Source of the DNA: Tenacibaculum sp. SZ-18 | Lineage (GTDB): Bacteria; Bacteroidota; Bacteroidia; Flavobacteriales; Flavobacteriaceae | DNA: 64,000 nucleotides | Direction of reading: 5' to 3' | Assembly: GCF_002813915.1 (NCBI RefSeq) | Contig: NZ_CP019335.1 | Span: forward strand, 2,463,777-2,527,776 | Shown: in pieces, positions 42,018 to 52,051 of the stretch | Position numbering within the stretch: the first letter of the stretch is position 1 | Layout: every line of letters starts with the position of its first letter | The notes under the pieces: generated by a model | Told to the model about the DNA's origin: nothing | Databases searched by the model: none | What the model saw: only the letters and a program-made list of their open reading frames with translations | Made by a program: the position numbers and the translations under genes

Positions 42018-42907
42018 ATGATGTTATAATATAAACTTTTAACAATTCCATCGGATAATCCTATTTTTGGAACATAAATCCTTCTTGCTCCACTCCACTT
42101 CATTGCAGATAAATATATTTTCGTCGCAGGAACGATTACATCAGCTCTATCTGGGTTTAAACTTAGCTCAGATATACGTTCTTCATAAGTCATCTTTTTC
42201 AAGAACTCTAATTGCGCATTTAAATACACATAAGAAATTGGACGACCTAAATCCAAGCCAGACATTTTAAATATTTTGTTAATATTTCCTCCAGAACCAA
42301 TTAAAGATACTCTTTTGTAATCTTTGGTGTTTTTTGAAATCCATTCTTGAACTTTAGAAAATATCTTTTTATTCTTTTCTTTAGAATTATTAATTAAACG
42401 AACCGTTCCGATTTTAAACGATTTTGATTTGATTAATTTCCCTCTTGAAAATAAAGTAAACTCCGTACTACCTCCGCCAACATCAACATACAAGTAAGTC
42501 TCATCAGAATTAATTAAATACTTTAAGTCTGTCGAAGAAATGATAGAAGCTTCCTTCGCTCCATTTATAATATCTATCTCAATACCAGATTCATCGTAAA
42601 TCTTACTTACTATACTTTCTCCATTTTCAGCTTCGCGCATGGCAGAAGTAGCGCACGCTTTGTATCGCTCTACACCATGAACATTCATTAGCAAACTGAA
42701 AGCCTTCATAGCATCAACCATTCTATTTATATTATTCTCAGAAATTTCTCCAGAAACAAATGCGTCTGCTCCCAAACGAATTGGAACTCGTACCAAAGAA
42801 GACTTTTTAAATTTAGTCTCCTTTCCCTTTTCTTCAATTACATTTGCTATTAAAAGTCGTACTGCATTCGAACCTATGTCAATGGCTCCATATTTTTTTA
42901 TTTCCAA
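42014..42907 (-). CDS. exopolyphosphatase/GppA-family phosphatase
   Basis: 297 residues, the short form. ASKHA-fold motifs: GAIDIGSNAVRLL (7-19) and VDVGGGSTEF (about 132-141). Members hydrolyse polyphosphate or pppGpp; the short form is common in Bacteroidota. Which of the two it uses is not clear from sequence. 13 bp after the SixA-like gene, likely cotranscribed. Confidence 0.92.
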   Translation of the reverse strand: MEIKKYGAIDIGSNAVRLLIANVIEEKGKETKFKKSSLVRVPIRLGADAFVSGEISENNINRMVDAMKAFSLLMNVHGVERYKACATSAMREAENGESIVSKIYDESGIEIDIINGAKEASIISSTDLKYLINSDETYLYVDVGGGSTEFTLFSRGKLIKSKSFKIGTVRLINNSKEKNKKIFSKVQEWISKNTKDYKRVSLIGSGGNINKIFKMSGLDLGRPISYVYLNAQLEFLKKMTYEERISELSLNPDRADVIVPATKIYLSAMKWSGARRIYVPKIGLSDGIVKSLYYNII

Positions 42908-42920
42908 AAGAAACTAATTT

Positions 42921-43409
42921 TTATTTATGGTGTTTGGGAAACTCAACTAAAACTGTTGTTCCCTTTTTAATATCTTTCCAGTGTTTCTCTTTAAATTTTA
43001 TGCCTACTACACCACAAGTAGATACATGAGCAATAGGTTGGCTTCCAAATTTATTTACAAAAGTATTTATCCCGTGATCGTGACTGAAAATTATTGCACT
43101 ATCAAAATTATCATCTAAAGCTTTCACTGTTTTTACCAAATAACCATCACTAAAACTATACAACTGCTTACTAATTTTAAGATTTGCCATAGGATATCCA
43201 AAGTTTTCGCAAAATATAATCCCAGTATGTAATGCTCTATTAGCACTACTGGATATAAAAACATCAGGACGAGTAATATTCTTTGCCAAATATTTTGATA
43301 TCAAATGTGCGTCGTTTATACCTCTTTCTTTAAGAGGACGATCATGATCTTTAACACTAACATACTTCCATGAAGATTTAGCGTGACGAACTATATAAAT
43401 GGTTTTCAT
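42921..43409 (-). CDS. SixA-type histidine phosphatase
   Basis: 162 residues. Phosphoglycerate-mutase/SixA fold: RHAKSSW (catalytic His8 region), an Arg in SSSANRAL, and the second His in FSHDHG (about 108-113). SixA family removes phosphate from phosphohistidine or other compounds. Upstream of Ppx/GppA by 13 bp; the target is unknown. Confidence 0.88.
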   Translation of the reverse strand: MKTIYIVRHAKSSWKYVSVKDHDRPLKERGINDAHLISKYLAKNITRPDVFISSSANRALHTGIIFCENFGYPMANLKISKQLYSFSDGYLVKTVKALDDNFDSAIIFSHDHGINTFVNKFGSQPIAHVSTCGVVGIKFKEKHWKDIKKGTTVLVEFPKHHK

Positions 43410-43439
43410 TCAATATAAAAAAGATTCTCAAATATAGCA

Positions 43440-44087
43440 CTAAGGAGCTAATCGTTCAAGCTTCCATAAAAAATCTTTTAACAAAGTATATCGAATTCTA
43501 TCGTGTAATCGATTTGGTCTGCCCTGCCAAAACTCAATACTTACAGGTTTTACAATAAAACCTCCCCAGTGTTTTGGTCTCGGAATATCTTTACCTTTAA
43601 ACTGATTTTCAAACTTCCGCAAAGAATCTAAAAGCACTTGTTTATTCTCTACTACCTCACTTTGATTTGAAGCCCAAGCACCTAGTTTACTTCCATCTGG
43701 TCGAGATTCAAAATATCCATCTGACAAATTCTCGGTGATTTTTTCAGCTTTTCCTTTAATGATGATTTGACGCTCTAACCCAGCCCAAAAAAAAGACAAA
43801 CAAACGCTGCTATTTGCTAGAATGGCCTTTCCTTTTTCAGAGTTGTAATTCGTGTAAAAAATAAATCCTTCATGTGTATACTTTTTTAGTAGCACAACTC
43901 TAGTTTTCGGGAATCCATCAAAACCTATTGAAGAAATACTCATTGCATTGGCTTCATCAACCGTATCCGAATCATCTGCCTGCAAAAACCAATCACTAAA
44001 TAGCTCTATTGGGTTTTCAGGACAGTTCTGCTCTAACAGTTCCCCTTTTTCGTATGACTTTCTAAAATCACTTAAATCTTGCGACAT
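43440..44087 (-). CDS. pdxH: pyridoxamine 5'-phosphate oxidase
   Basis: 215 residues from the ATG at 44087 (MSQDLSDFRKSYEKGEL), the usual start; a longer frame starting at 44150 adds an unlikely 21-residue extension. FMN-binding motifs RVVLLKKYTHEGFIFYTNY and SLSFFWAGLERQI; C-terminal PdxH end with EFWQGRPNRLHDR. It forms pyridoxal phosphate from PNP or PMP. Divergent from the AraC/GyrI regulator. Confidence 0.95.
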   Translation of the reverse strand: MSQDLSDFRKSYEKGELLEQNCPENPIELFSDWFLQADDSDTVDEANAMSISSIGFDGFPKTRVVLLKKYTHEGFIFYTNYNSEKGKAILANSSVCLSFFWAGLERQIIIKGKAEKITENLSDGYFESRPDGSKLGAWASNQSEVVENKQVLLDSLRKFENQFKGKDIPRPKHWGGFIVKPVSIEFWQGRPNRLHDRIRYTLLKDFLWKLERLAP

Positions 44088-44145
44088 ATGTACAAATTTT
44101 GTTCTGTAAAAATACAATTTATATACGATTTCGTTTTTAATCTGA

Positions 44146-44153
44146 TACATTTG
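44146..44153 (+). promoter_or_regulatory. -7 box just before the AraC/GyrI gene
   Basis: TACATTTG, exact TAnnTTTG, ends 5 bp before the ATG at 44159. If used, the message would be leaderless or nearly so. Confidence 0.45.
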
Positions 44154-44158
44154 TTACC

Positions 44159-45082
44159 ATGGAAATTAATAAAAAGAACAACCACTTATCGGTAAGAATG
44201 CATAACGCGATTCAATATATTGAAGAACACAATGACACCAAACTTTTATTAGAAGATGTAGCACAAAAGGCATTTCTTTCTCCTTATCATTTTCACAGAA
44301 TCTTTAAAACCATTACAGGAGAAACCTTTAATAATTTTGTTAGTAGGAAAAGGATAGAAAAAGCTGCTAACTTTCTCTTGCACACTGAAGATAAAAGTAT
44401 ATCAGAAATTACCGATTTAACCGGTTTCTCAAGTCTTTCATTATTTTCCAGAACATTTAAAAAGTTTTACGGGATAAATCCAACTGAATTTAAAGACAAA
44501 CGAAATAGTAGATTTAGCAAGATTAGTAAAACAAAAAGCAAGAATGGGAAAGTAAATACAGAGCTCGAGGAATACATTTACAACATGAAAAAATTTGTAA
44601 AATATATTGACGAAAAAGCTGCTAATTTAGAGGTGATTAAAATAAATGATATCTCTGTAGCCTACGTACCGCATATTGGTGCATTCGATAATGTTGGAAT
44701 TGCTTTTGAAAAATTACTAAAATGGGCTTACCCGAGAGGTTTAATGAATGAGCAACCTAAAATAATGTCCATTTATCACGATAGTCCAAAAGTAACAAAG
44801 GAAGCTAAATTAAAAATGAGCGCCTGTATTGGTTTAGAAAAAGCTACCATTGATACTTCCGAAATAAATACAAGAACTATTACAGGAGGAAAATATGTGA
44901 GTGCAGAATTTTCATTAGGCTTACATGAGTTCAAAAAAACATACGAAGCCTTATTTGTTTGGGTTTTTGATAAAGGATTTAAACTTGATGATACACGAGA
45001 TCCTTTTGATGAATATCACAATAACTTTAATGAGCATCCGCAAAAATTATGTAATGTCACTATTTATATTCCTGTTCAATAA
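44159..45082 (+). CDS. AraC-family regulator with GyrI-like effector-binding domain
   Basis: 307 residues. AraC helix-turn-helix pair at 10-110 (VAQKAFLSPYHFHRIFKTITGETFNNFV; TGFSSLSLFSRTFKKFYGINPTEFKD) followed by a linker and a GyrI-like small-molecule-binding domain at about 155-305. Rob/SoxS-like regulators with this domain bind hydrophobic compounds. It sits 92 bp upstream of a TonB-dependent receptor on the same strand, a likely target. Confidence 0.92.
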   Translation: MEINKKNNHLSVRMHNAIQYIEEHNDTKLLLEDVAQKAFLSPYHFHRIFKTITGETFNNFVSRKRIEKAANFLLHTEDKSISEITDLTGFSSLSLFSRTFKKFYGINPTEFKDKRNSRFSKISKTKSKNGKVNTELEEYIYNMKKFVKYIDEKAANLEVIKINDISVAYVPHIGAFDNVGIAFEKLLKWAYPRGLMNEQPKIMSIYHDSPKVTKEAKLKMSACIGLEKATIDTSEINTRTITGGKYVSAEFSLGLHEFKKTYEALFVWVFDKGFKLDDTRDPFDEYHNNFNEHPQKLCNVTIYIPVQ

Positions 45083-45174
45083 ACAATTCGTCTTAATTTT
45101 TTCACAGTTCGGTATCTCTTTTTATGATAAGGTAGAGATCTGATTCATTTTTGTTGCATAAAACAACAATTAAA

Positions 45175-47334
45175 ATGAAACCACTTATTTCTTTATTAGT
45201 ATTGATTAGTACTTTTTACTCGTTTTCTCAACACAGCATTTCTGGAAAAGTAATTGACTCAAAAGGAAATCCTATTGAGGGAGCAAATGCTTATCTTGAA
45301 GGAACTTATGATGGAACTTCTTCTGATAAGAACGGAAACTTTTCTTTTACTACAACAGAAGAAAACATGCAAACTTTAGTAATTTCTTTTGTTTCATTTG
45401 AAACCTTCATAAAAACTGATACAGTTGAAAACTTGAGAAACATTTCAGTAAAACTTAAAGAAGATGTAAACACATTAGACGCCGTAGTTATTAACGCTGG
45501 AACTTTTGACGCAGGTGAAAAAGCCAGAGCTGTGGCATTAAAACCCATGGATATTGTAACTACAGCAAGTGCGTTAGGGGATGTTATTGGGGCATTTCAA
45601 ACATTACCAGGAACCTCGGCTAATGATGAAGACGGAAGATTATTTGTTCGTGGTGGAGACGCTGAAGAAACACAAATTTTCATTGATGGAATCCGTGTAT
45701 TTAATCCATTTATACCAACGGGAAATAATATTCCAACAAGAGGTCGATTTTCTCCTTTTCTTTTTAAAGGAATATCATTTTCTACAGGTGGATATTCTGC
45801 AGAATTCGGACAAGCACTTTCTGGTGTTTTAGCCTTAAACACGATCGATCAACCAACACAAGAAAAAACTGATATTCAATTTATGACTGTTGGTGTTGGA
45901 GTTGGAAACACTCAAATTTGGGATAAGAATTCATTCAGTATTAACACTTCTTATATAAATTTAGCTCCATATCAATATGCATTTCCAGATAGAAACCAAT
46001 GGAACGAACCTTACGAAGGAGCAAGTGGAGAAATGGTTTATAGATACCAACCAAACGAAGATGGGTTATTAAAACTATATGGTGCTTTTAGTTACAGCAA
46101 TTTCGATTTAATTCAAGAAAACATAAACTTTGACAATGGATTCAGGTTTGGTTTACAAAACACTAATCTATATTTCAACGGGTCTTACAAACAAAGACTT
46201 GGAAATGGATGGAAAGTTTCTGGAGGAATTGGTTATACAAATGACTCTTCTGATATCAACTTAGAAAGCGATAATGTGAACAATGCAGAAAATTCTGCTC
46301 ATTTTAAAATGAAAGCTCAAAAAAGATATTCAAGTAGATTAAAGTTTAATTTTGGTGCAGAATATTTTATTACTGACTTTAATGAAGATTTCATTCAAAG
46401 CTCAACTTCAGATAGTTTTAACCTGAATTTTGACAATAATATTTTTGGTGTATTTACAGAAGCAGACATTTTCTTTTCAAAAGAATTAGCTACCAAAATT
46501 GGAGTTCGACTAGAAAACAATGAATTCTCTAATGAATTTACATTTTCTCCAAGAATTTCATTAGCATACAAAGCCGGGAAAAATGATCAATTCTCGTTAG
46601 CTTATGGAGAATTTTATCAAAACCCGAGAAACGAATACTTAAAATTTGCTGACAATTTAACATCTGAAAAAGCAACTCATTATATCGCCAACTATCAATA
46701 TATAAAAGATCGTCAACAATTTAGAATTGAAAGTTATTATAAAAAATATAATAATCTGGTTAAATTTGATAGTGAGATTGCTACAGCCGTTTCCAACTTT
46801 ACAAATACTGGTGACGGATACGCGAAAGGAATTGATTTGTTTTGGAGAGATGGAAAAACCATAAAAAGCTTAGATTATTGGGTTTCTTATTCATATTTAG
46901 ATACCGAACGTGACTTCAGAAATTACCCAACTGATGCGACTCCAAATTTCGCTTCAAAACACAACTTATCGGTTGTTGGGAAATACTGGGTAGATTCTTG
47001 GAAAACTCAATTAGGAATTTCTTATCGTTTCGCTACAGGTAGAACTTACACCAATCCTAATTCAACAGGGTTTCTTAATCAGAAAACTAAAAACTATAAT
47101 TCTGTAAGTATAAATGCAGCTTACTTAATTAGTCAACAAAAAATATTGTATTTCTCAGTGAACAATGTTTTAGCAACTCAAAACGTTTTTGGTTATGATT
47201 ATAAAAACACGCCGAATACTAATGGAGTTTCCGAAAGACAAGCATTACGACCAAATGCAGATCAATTCTTTTTCGTAGGATTTTTCTGGTCGATTAGTGA
47301 TGATAATAAAAGTAATCAGTTAGATAATCTATAG
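45175..47334 (+). CDS. TonB-dependent outer membrane receptor
   Basis: 719 residues from the ATG at 45175 (signal peptide to FSFSQ, residue 19). Carboxypeptidase-like regulatory domain at 20-105 (ISGKVIDSKGNPIEGANAYLEGTYDGTSSDKNGNFSF), plug domain at about 110-230 (DVIGAFQTLPGTSANDEDGRLFVRGG), then a beta-barrel. It lacks a SusD partner in this window, so probably takes up siderophores or other small ligands rather than glycans. Ligand unknown. Confidence 0.93.
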   Translation: MKPLISLLVLISTFYSFSQHSISGKVIDSKGNPIEGANAYLEGTYDGTSSDKNGNFSFTTTEENMQTLVISFVSFETFIKTDTVENLRNISVKLKEDVNTLDAVVINAGTFDAGEKARAVALKPMDIVTTASALGDVIGAFQTLPGTSANDEDGRLFVRGGDAEETQIFIDGIRVFNPFIPTGNNIPTRGRFSPFLFKGISFSTGGYSAEFGQALSGVLALNTIDQPTQEKTDIQFMTVGVGVGNTQIWDKNSFSINTSYINLAPYQYAFPDRNQWNEPYEGASGEMVYRYQPNEDGLLKLYGAFSYSNFDLIQENINFDNGFRFGLQNTNLYFNGSYKQRLGNGWKVSGGIGYTNDSSDINLESDNVNNAENSAHFKMKAQKRYSSRLKFNFGAEYFITDFNEDFIQSSTSDSFNLNFDNNIFGVFTEADIFFSKELATKIGVRLENNEFSNEFTFSPRISLAYKAGKNDQFSLAYGEFYQNPRNEYLKFADNLTSEKATHYIANYQYIKDRQQFRIESYYKKYNNLVKFDSEIATAVSNFTNTGDGYAKGIDLFWRDGKTIKSLDYWVSYSYLDTERDFRNYPTDATPNFASKHNLSVVGKYWVDSWKTQLGISYRFATGRTYTNPNSTGFLNQKTKNYNSVSINAAYLISQQKILYFSVNNVLATQNVFGYDYKNTPNTNGVSERQALRPNADQFFFVGFFWSISDDNKSNQLDNL

Positions 47335-47454
47335 AAACAAAATTTAATTGATACTTTCAACAACAATTCAGTTATGAAAAACGACAATTCGGTAAGAATT
47401 TTGAGGTTATCAGTTGAAAACAATAGATATTTGAACATATAAAAATTAAAAATT

Positions 47455-47877
47455 ATGCAACGAATCATTTTATTAGCAAGCCTATTTCTTTTCAGTTTTA
47501 TACAAAAAGTTACTGCGCAAGAAACACACACCATTACTGTTGAGTTTAACGGAATGGAATCTGATAAAGGAAACTTATACGTAGCACTTTATGACAAAGA
47601 GAAAGATTTCTTGAAAAAATCAATCAAAGGAGAAATTGTAAAAATAACAGACAAAAAAGCTACTGCTGTATTTAAAAACATTCCTGAAGGAGAATATGCC
47701 ATTTCTGCTTTTCATGATGAAAACGATAATAAAAAAATGGACACTAAAATATTTGGAATCCCTAAAGAACCAATTGGAATGTCTAACGATGCAAAAGGAT
47801 TTATGGGACCTCCAAAATATAAAGATGCAAAATTTGCCGTAAAAGGAGATGTGTCTCTGAAAATTAAAATGAACTAA
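47455..47877 (+). CDS. DUF2141 secreted protein
   Basis: 140 residues; signal peptide to VTAQ (about residue 22). DUF2141 pattern: VEFNGMESDKGNLYVALYDKEKDFL and the end of the domain EYAISAFHDENDNKKMDTKIFGIPKEPIGMSNDA. Periplasmic or outer-membrane, function unknown; frequently close to TonB receptors. 120 bp after the receptor, 18 bp before the TPR-like gene. Confidence 0.88.
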   Translation: MQRIILLASLFLFSFIQKVTAQETHTITVEFNGMESDKGNLYVALYDKEKDFLKKSIKGEIVKITDKKATAVFKNIPEGEYAISAFHDENDNKKMDTKIFGIPKEPIGMSNDAKGFMGPPKYKDAKFAVKGDVSLKIKMN

Positions 47878-47895
47878 ACAACTAAAGATAAAATC

Positions 47896-48519
47896 ATGAA
47901 AAAAATAGCCTTACTAATAATAGTTTTAATATCTACCAATATTGTTGCCCAATCCAAATATGAAAAAGGAATGACAAAAGCTTTTGAATTATGGGGACAA
48001 CAAAAAACCAATGAAGCTTGTCAGTTATTTGAAAGAATTACAAAAGCTGAACCTGAAAACTGGTTACCGCCTTATTACGTTGCAACATTAGAAATTTTAG
48101 GAAGTTTCGGTATTAAAGACGAAGCTAAACTGAATAGTAAGCTAACCAAAGCTCAAGAGTTTTTGGACTTAGCTAAAAGTTTATCACCAAACAACCCTGA
48201 AATAATGATAAATCAAGCGTTATTGAATACGGCTTACATAGCATTTGATGGGCAAAAATACGGGATGACATTATCAGGAAAGAATTCTATGATTTATACA
48301 GAAGCTCTTAAAATAGCACCGAAAAACCCGCGAGTTGTTTTAGGAAAAGCAGAATGGGACATGGGAGCCGCTAAATATTTCAATCAACCTATAGAACCTT
48401 TTTGTAAAGATGTAAAAAAATCTATCGAGTTATTTGAAATTGAAGAGCTACCGAAATTCTATCCGAAATACGGAAAAGACAGAGCCAAAGAAGTTTTAAA
48501 ACAATGTAAAAAGAGTTAA
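47896..48519 (+). CDS. secreted TPR-like protein
   Basis: 207 residues; signal peptide to IVAQ (19). Helical repeat pattern, with KAFELWGQQKTNEACQLFERITKAEPENWLPPYY and later NPRVVLGKAEWDMGAAKY units. Such proteins often act as scaffolds. Function unknown; last gene of the TonB receptor unit, followed by a strong terminator. Confidence 0.78.
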   Translation: MKKIALLIIVLISTNIVAQSKYEKGMTKAFELWGQQKTNEACQLFERITKAEPENWLPPYYVATLEILGSFGIKDEAKLNSKLTKAQEFLDLAKSLSPNNPEIMINQALLNTAYIAFDGQKYGMTLSGKNSMIYTEALKIAPKNPRVVLGKAEWDMGAAKYFNQPIEPFCKDVKKSIELFEIEELPKFYPKYGKDRAKEVLKQCKKS

Positions 48520-48520
48520 T

Positions 48521-48552
48521 AAAAAATCCCGCTAAATTTAGCGGGATTTTTT
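48521..48552. terminator. bidirectional terminator
   Basis: Complete 32-nt palindrome: six A's, TCCCGCT, AAATTT, AGCGGGA, six T's. Ends the TonB receptor unit on plus and the DUF389 gene on minus. Confidence 0.92.
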
Positions 48553-48556
48553 ATTT

Positions 48557-49987
48557 CTATTTTTTTAAATATAAAGTATCTAACTTCATTTCATTCTGAA
48601 GCCACTTATGCAACTCAGCTTGCTTTTTCTTAATATATGATTCTTTCAATTTACTATTCCAAACGACTTTTGCCTCAGGAATTGTATCTACTTTGATAAA
48701 ATCTTTTGTTGCTAACACTTTAGAAAAACGAATTTCTTTCAAATCATTAAATCGAATTTTAGCATCACGCGCAATTACACTAAACGGAATATTGCTTTTA
48801 TCTGTTTTCTCAATAGTAGAATTTAAGTTTGAAATTTGAGATTTTAAATCTTTAATCTCTTTATGTAAACCACTAATAATTGAATTCTTTTCATCTAAAT
48901 CAGAAAACGCTCTAGTTAATGACTTTGAAATGTCATCTGCACTTCTAGATTCATTAGCATTTACAATCAACTTATAATCTTTTAACTTTTCATATTCTTT
49001 TAATTCGTTCTCTAAATCAGAAACTGTTGCCTCTGGAACTTTTCCATTGAAGAAAAGAACAAATTGCTTTTCCTCTTTATTTATTTTTTCTTTTTGAAAC
49101 CAAAGTTTGTCATTTACATCAATCTCATTCTTAATATAGTCATTTACATCTCTATTAAACCTACTTTGTTCCAATACATTTAAAAAAGTCCACACAGCAG
49201 GAACCATTGCTACCAAACCAAAGAAAGTAGCTAACTGAGCAATTCTCTTTCTTTTTTTAGAATTTACATAACGAATCATCGTAAATCCTAAAACTTTTAA
49301 AACTAAAAACGTGGATAAAGCAATAAAGGTTGTATTAATTATAAACAAATACATTGCTCCTAGGAAAAAATTAATATTTCCTACTGCTAATCCATAACCC
49401 GCCGTACACAAAGGCGGCATTAATGCTGTTGCAATTGCTACACCAAAAATAACAGAGGCAATTGTTCCTTTTTTCGTACGAGCAACAATTAATGCTAAAC
49501 CTCCAAATATTGCAACCAATACATCAAGTATGTTAGGCTGAGTTCTTGCTTCTAATTCAGGTGTCAATTCTGTTAATGGTGATAATAAAAAATACAAGTA
49601 GGCTGTTGCAACACTTAAAAAAACCATCACCAACAAGTTAACAAATGAGCTTTTTAAGGTATCAATATCATTTATCGCAAGAGACATCCCTATTCCTAAA
49701 ATAGGTCCCATAAGAGGAGAAATTAACATGGCTCCAATAACTACAGCTGTCGAACTAACATTTAATCCAATAGATGCTATAAAAACTGCAAATATTAAAA
49801 TCCATGCTGTCGCCCCTTTAAATGGAATATCATTTTTTATCGCCTCTATTGTAGCTTCCTGATCAGTATCATCTCTAAAGTCTAAAAGCTCGTTCATGAA
49901 GCTTTTAATGCTTTCCCATAAGCCTTTCGCTCCTTCTTTTACAGCTTCTTTAGATTTATCAATTTCTTCCTTTTTAATTTCTTCCAT
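48557..49987 (-). CDS. DUF389 (TIGR00341) membrane protein
   Basis: 476 residues from the ATG at 49987 (MEEIKKEEIDKSK); a start 14 residues upstream (50029) is possible but gives a poor N-terminus. DUF389 domain covers about 55-230 with conserved SSTAVVIGAMLISPLMGPILGIGMSLAI; 7 or 8 membrane segments; the C-terminal 180 residues are soluble, with coiled-coil (EIKDLKSQISNLNSTIEK). Family function unknown. Confidence 0.88.
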   Translation of the reverse strand: MEEIKKEEIDKSKEAVKEGAKGLWESIKSFMNELLDFRDDTDQEATIEAIKNDIPFKGATAWILIFAVFIASIGLNVSSTAVVIGAMLISPLMGPILGIGMSLAINDIDTLKSSFVNLLVMVFLSVATAYLYFLLSPLTELTPELEARTQPNILDVLVAIFGGLALIVARTKKGTIASVIFGVAIATALMPPLCTAGYGLAVGNINFFLGAMYLFIINTTFIALSTFLVLKVLGFTMIRYVNSKKRKRIAQLATFFGLVAMVPAVWTFLNVLEQSRFNRDVNDYIKNEIDVNDKLWFQKEKINKEEKQFVLFFNGKVPEATVSDLENELKEYEKLKDYKLIVNANESRSADDISKSLTRAFSDLDEKNSIISGLHKEIKDLKSQISNLNSTIEKTDKSNIPFSVIARDAKIRFNDLKEIRFSKVLATKDFIKVDTIPEAKVVWNSKLKESYIKKKQAELHKWLQNEMKLDTLYLKK

Positions 49988-50156
49988 GTAATAAATTCTC
50001 TTTTGATACGAAATATACGAAAAGATCACTAAAATCGTTCATCTATAGATTCCGACCATTAATCTAAGGTCCACTTCGGATAATATAATTAAAATTGAAT
50101 CAGTGGTAATTTTTTATATTTTCCGACCGGTATTAATATAAGAGTAAGTAATAAAA

Positions 50157-50558
50157 ATGAAGAGATTAAACATTTTGTTTATAGATGATGATGAAGTAGA
50201 ACGAATGAAATTTTCAAGAGTTTGTAGCAGAAGTAACTACAAACCAACAGTTATTGAAGCCATAAATGGTGAGGATGCTCTTTCTAAATTAGAAAACCCC
50301 TCTTCTGATATCATTTTTTTAGACTTAAATATGCCTAAAATGAATGGTATTGAGTTTTTAAAGATACTTAAAGCAGATAAAAACTTACGAATCATACCAA
50401 CTATTATACTATCGAGTTCGGATAATTATAACGATTTAAAAACATGTTACGAGTTAGGGATTGCAGGATACATAATTAAACCCTTACGTTTAGAAGATTA
50501 CACAAGAAATATCACTACCATGTTAGACTATTGGACAAATAATGAATTATTGAATTAA
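50157..50558 (+). CDS. single-domain response regulator
   Basis: 133 residues, receiver domain only. Acidic pair DDDE (10-13), phosphoacceptor Asp57 in DIIFLDLNMP, Thr/Ser at ILSSS, and Lys in GYIIKPL. It has no output domain, so it must act through protein partners. A PAS histidine kinase follows 133 bp later and is the likely partner. Confidence 0.92.
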   Translation: MKRLNILFIDDDEVERMKFSRVCSRSNYKPTVIEAINGEDALSKLENPSSDIIFLDLNMPKMNGIEFLKILKADKNLRIIPTIILSSSDNYNDLKTCYELGIAGYIIKPLRLEDYTRNITTMLDYWTNNELLN

Positions 50559-50691
50559 TAACCTTAACCTAATTTTACACTAACCTTTTTTCTATTACTT
50601 TTACAAAGAACCCCGAACTATGACACAGAGAGTAAATTTTCTACACTAAAATTGAACAGACGTACACTCTGATAACTTAGATTTATATACT

Positions 50692-51894
50692 GTGATTACT
50701 AATAACATCGAAGCATTACAACAAGCGTTAAAACAAGAAAAAAAAGCACGAATTAATGCTGAAAAGATTCTAGAAGAAAAAAACTTAGAACTTCAAGAAG
50801 CTAATCAGAACGTAATTAAAGTAATCAACGAAAAAGATATTCAACTCAAAAGTTTATTTAAAACAATTGTCGATCCGTATATCCTAATGGATTTATACGG
50901 TAATGTTGTTAAAATGAACGATGCTGCTGCCGATTTTTTCGGTTATAGTATAGAAGAAAAAGTGTTCAATATCACCTCAACTCTATACCCTGAAGATTTA
51001 GATTATGCAATGATATGCTATTATGAACTACTTGAAAAAGGAGTTTATAAAAATTTTAAAGCTAGAGTTTATAACAAAAATAAAGAAGTTCGCTGGATCG
51101 AAATAAATTCAAGTATTGTATATGATGCAAACGGAGAAGCCACTTTTGCTCAGGGAGTTGTAAGAGATATTACAGAAAGACTAAACGATCAAAAAGAAAG
51201 AGAACAGCTTTTAAAAAACTTAAAAAAAAGTAATCAGGAATTAAATGACTTTGCTCACGTTGTTTCCCACGATTTAAAAGCTCCTTTGAGAAGTTTAAAC
51301 GCATTGGTTAGCTGGCTAAAAGAAGATTGCTTAGAGCTCACTTACAACGAAGAGATAAAGAATAATTTTGATTTACTTTTAAAAAAAATTGATAAGATGG
51401 ATCATCTTATCAATGGAATTTTGAAATACGCAAGTATTGATAAAATTCAACATCCTAGAAAAGATATCGATTTGCAAGAAATTGTCGAGGCAATTATAGA
51501 AACTATTCATGTTCCAAAATATGTAAACATAGTTATTCCTAAAAGACTTCCTATTGTAGAAGGAGATAAATTTAGACTTCATCAATTATTTCAGAACCTA
51601 ATCAGTAATGCGGTAAAGTATGCTAAAGATAGCGATGGATTAGTAAATATTACCTACAATACAAAACAAGATCATTGGGAATTCCAAATTAGTGATAATG
51701 GTAAAGGTATTCCCGAAAAATATCATAAAAAAGTATTTGGAATATTCGAAACACTTGAAGATCACCAAAACTCAACTGGTATTGGATTATCTATAGTTAA
51801 GAAAATAATTGATTTATTTGAAGGTACCATTTGGGTTACCTCAATTGAAGGTGAAGGAGCTACTTTTCATTTTACTTTACCTTTATCAAAATAA
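50692..51894 (+). CDS. PAS-domain sensor histidine kinase
   Basis: 400 residues from a GTG. N-terminal coiled coil (about 5-50), PAS domain with PAC end (55-165), HisKA (about 178-245, phosphoacceptor His in FAHVVSHDLKAPLRSL), HATPase (285-400; N-box NLISNAVKYA, G-box DNGKGIP, ST-GIGLSIV). No membrane segment, so cytoplasmic. A phytochrome-like light or redox sensor relation is not supported since no GAF/PHY domain is seen. Paired with the response regulator at 50157. Confidence 0.92.
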   Translation: MITNNIEALQQALKQEKKARINAEKILEEKNLELQEANQNVIKVINEKDIQLKSLFKTIVDPYILMDLYGNVVKMNDAAADFFGYSIEEKVFNITSTLYPEDLDYAMICYYELLEKGVYKNFKARVYNKNKEVRWIEINSSIVYDANGEATFAQGVVRDITERLNDQKEREQLLKNLKKSNQELNDFAHVVSHDLKAPLRSLNALVSWLKEDCLELTYNEEIKNNFDLLLKKIDKMDHLINGILKYASIDKIQHPRKDIDLQEIVEAIIETIHVPKYVNIVIPKRLPIVEGDKFRLHQLFQNLISNAVKYAKDSDGLVNITYNTKQDHWEFQISDNGKGIPEKYHKKVFGIFETLEDHQNSTGIGLSIVKKIIDLFEGTIWVTSIEGEGATFHFTLPLSK

Positions 51895-52051
51895 GATTTT
51901 AATTCAGTAAAAATCTAGAAGTTTTCAAATAATAACTATTCAAAAAGCTTGATAAAAAATAAAAAACATCTATAACTAAAAAAACGCCCAACCCACATTT
52001 TCTGTCTGCCAAACGTCTTTATTTTCCCTAATTATATTTTTTTTTGAAAAG

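Noticed and set aside
45175-48519. SusC/SusD polysaccharide utilisation locus
   Set aside because: The receptor has no SusD partner and no glycoside hydrolase or sulfatase nearby.
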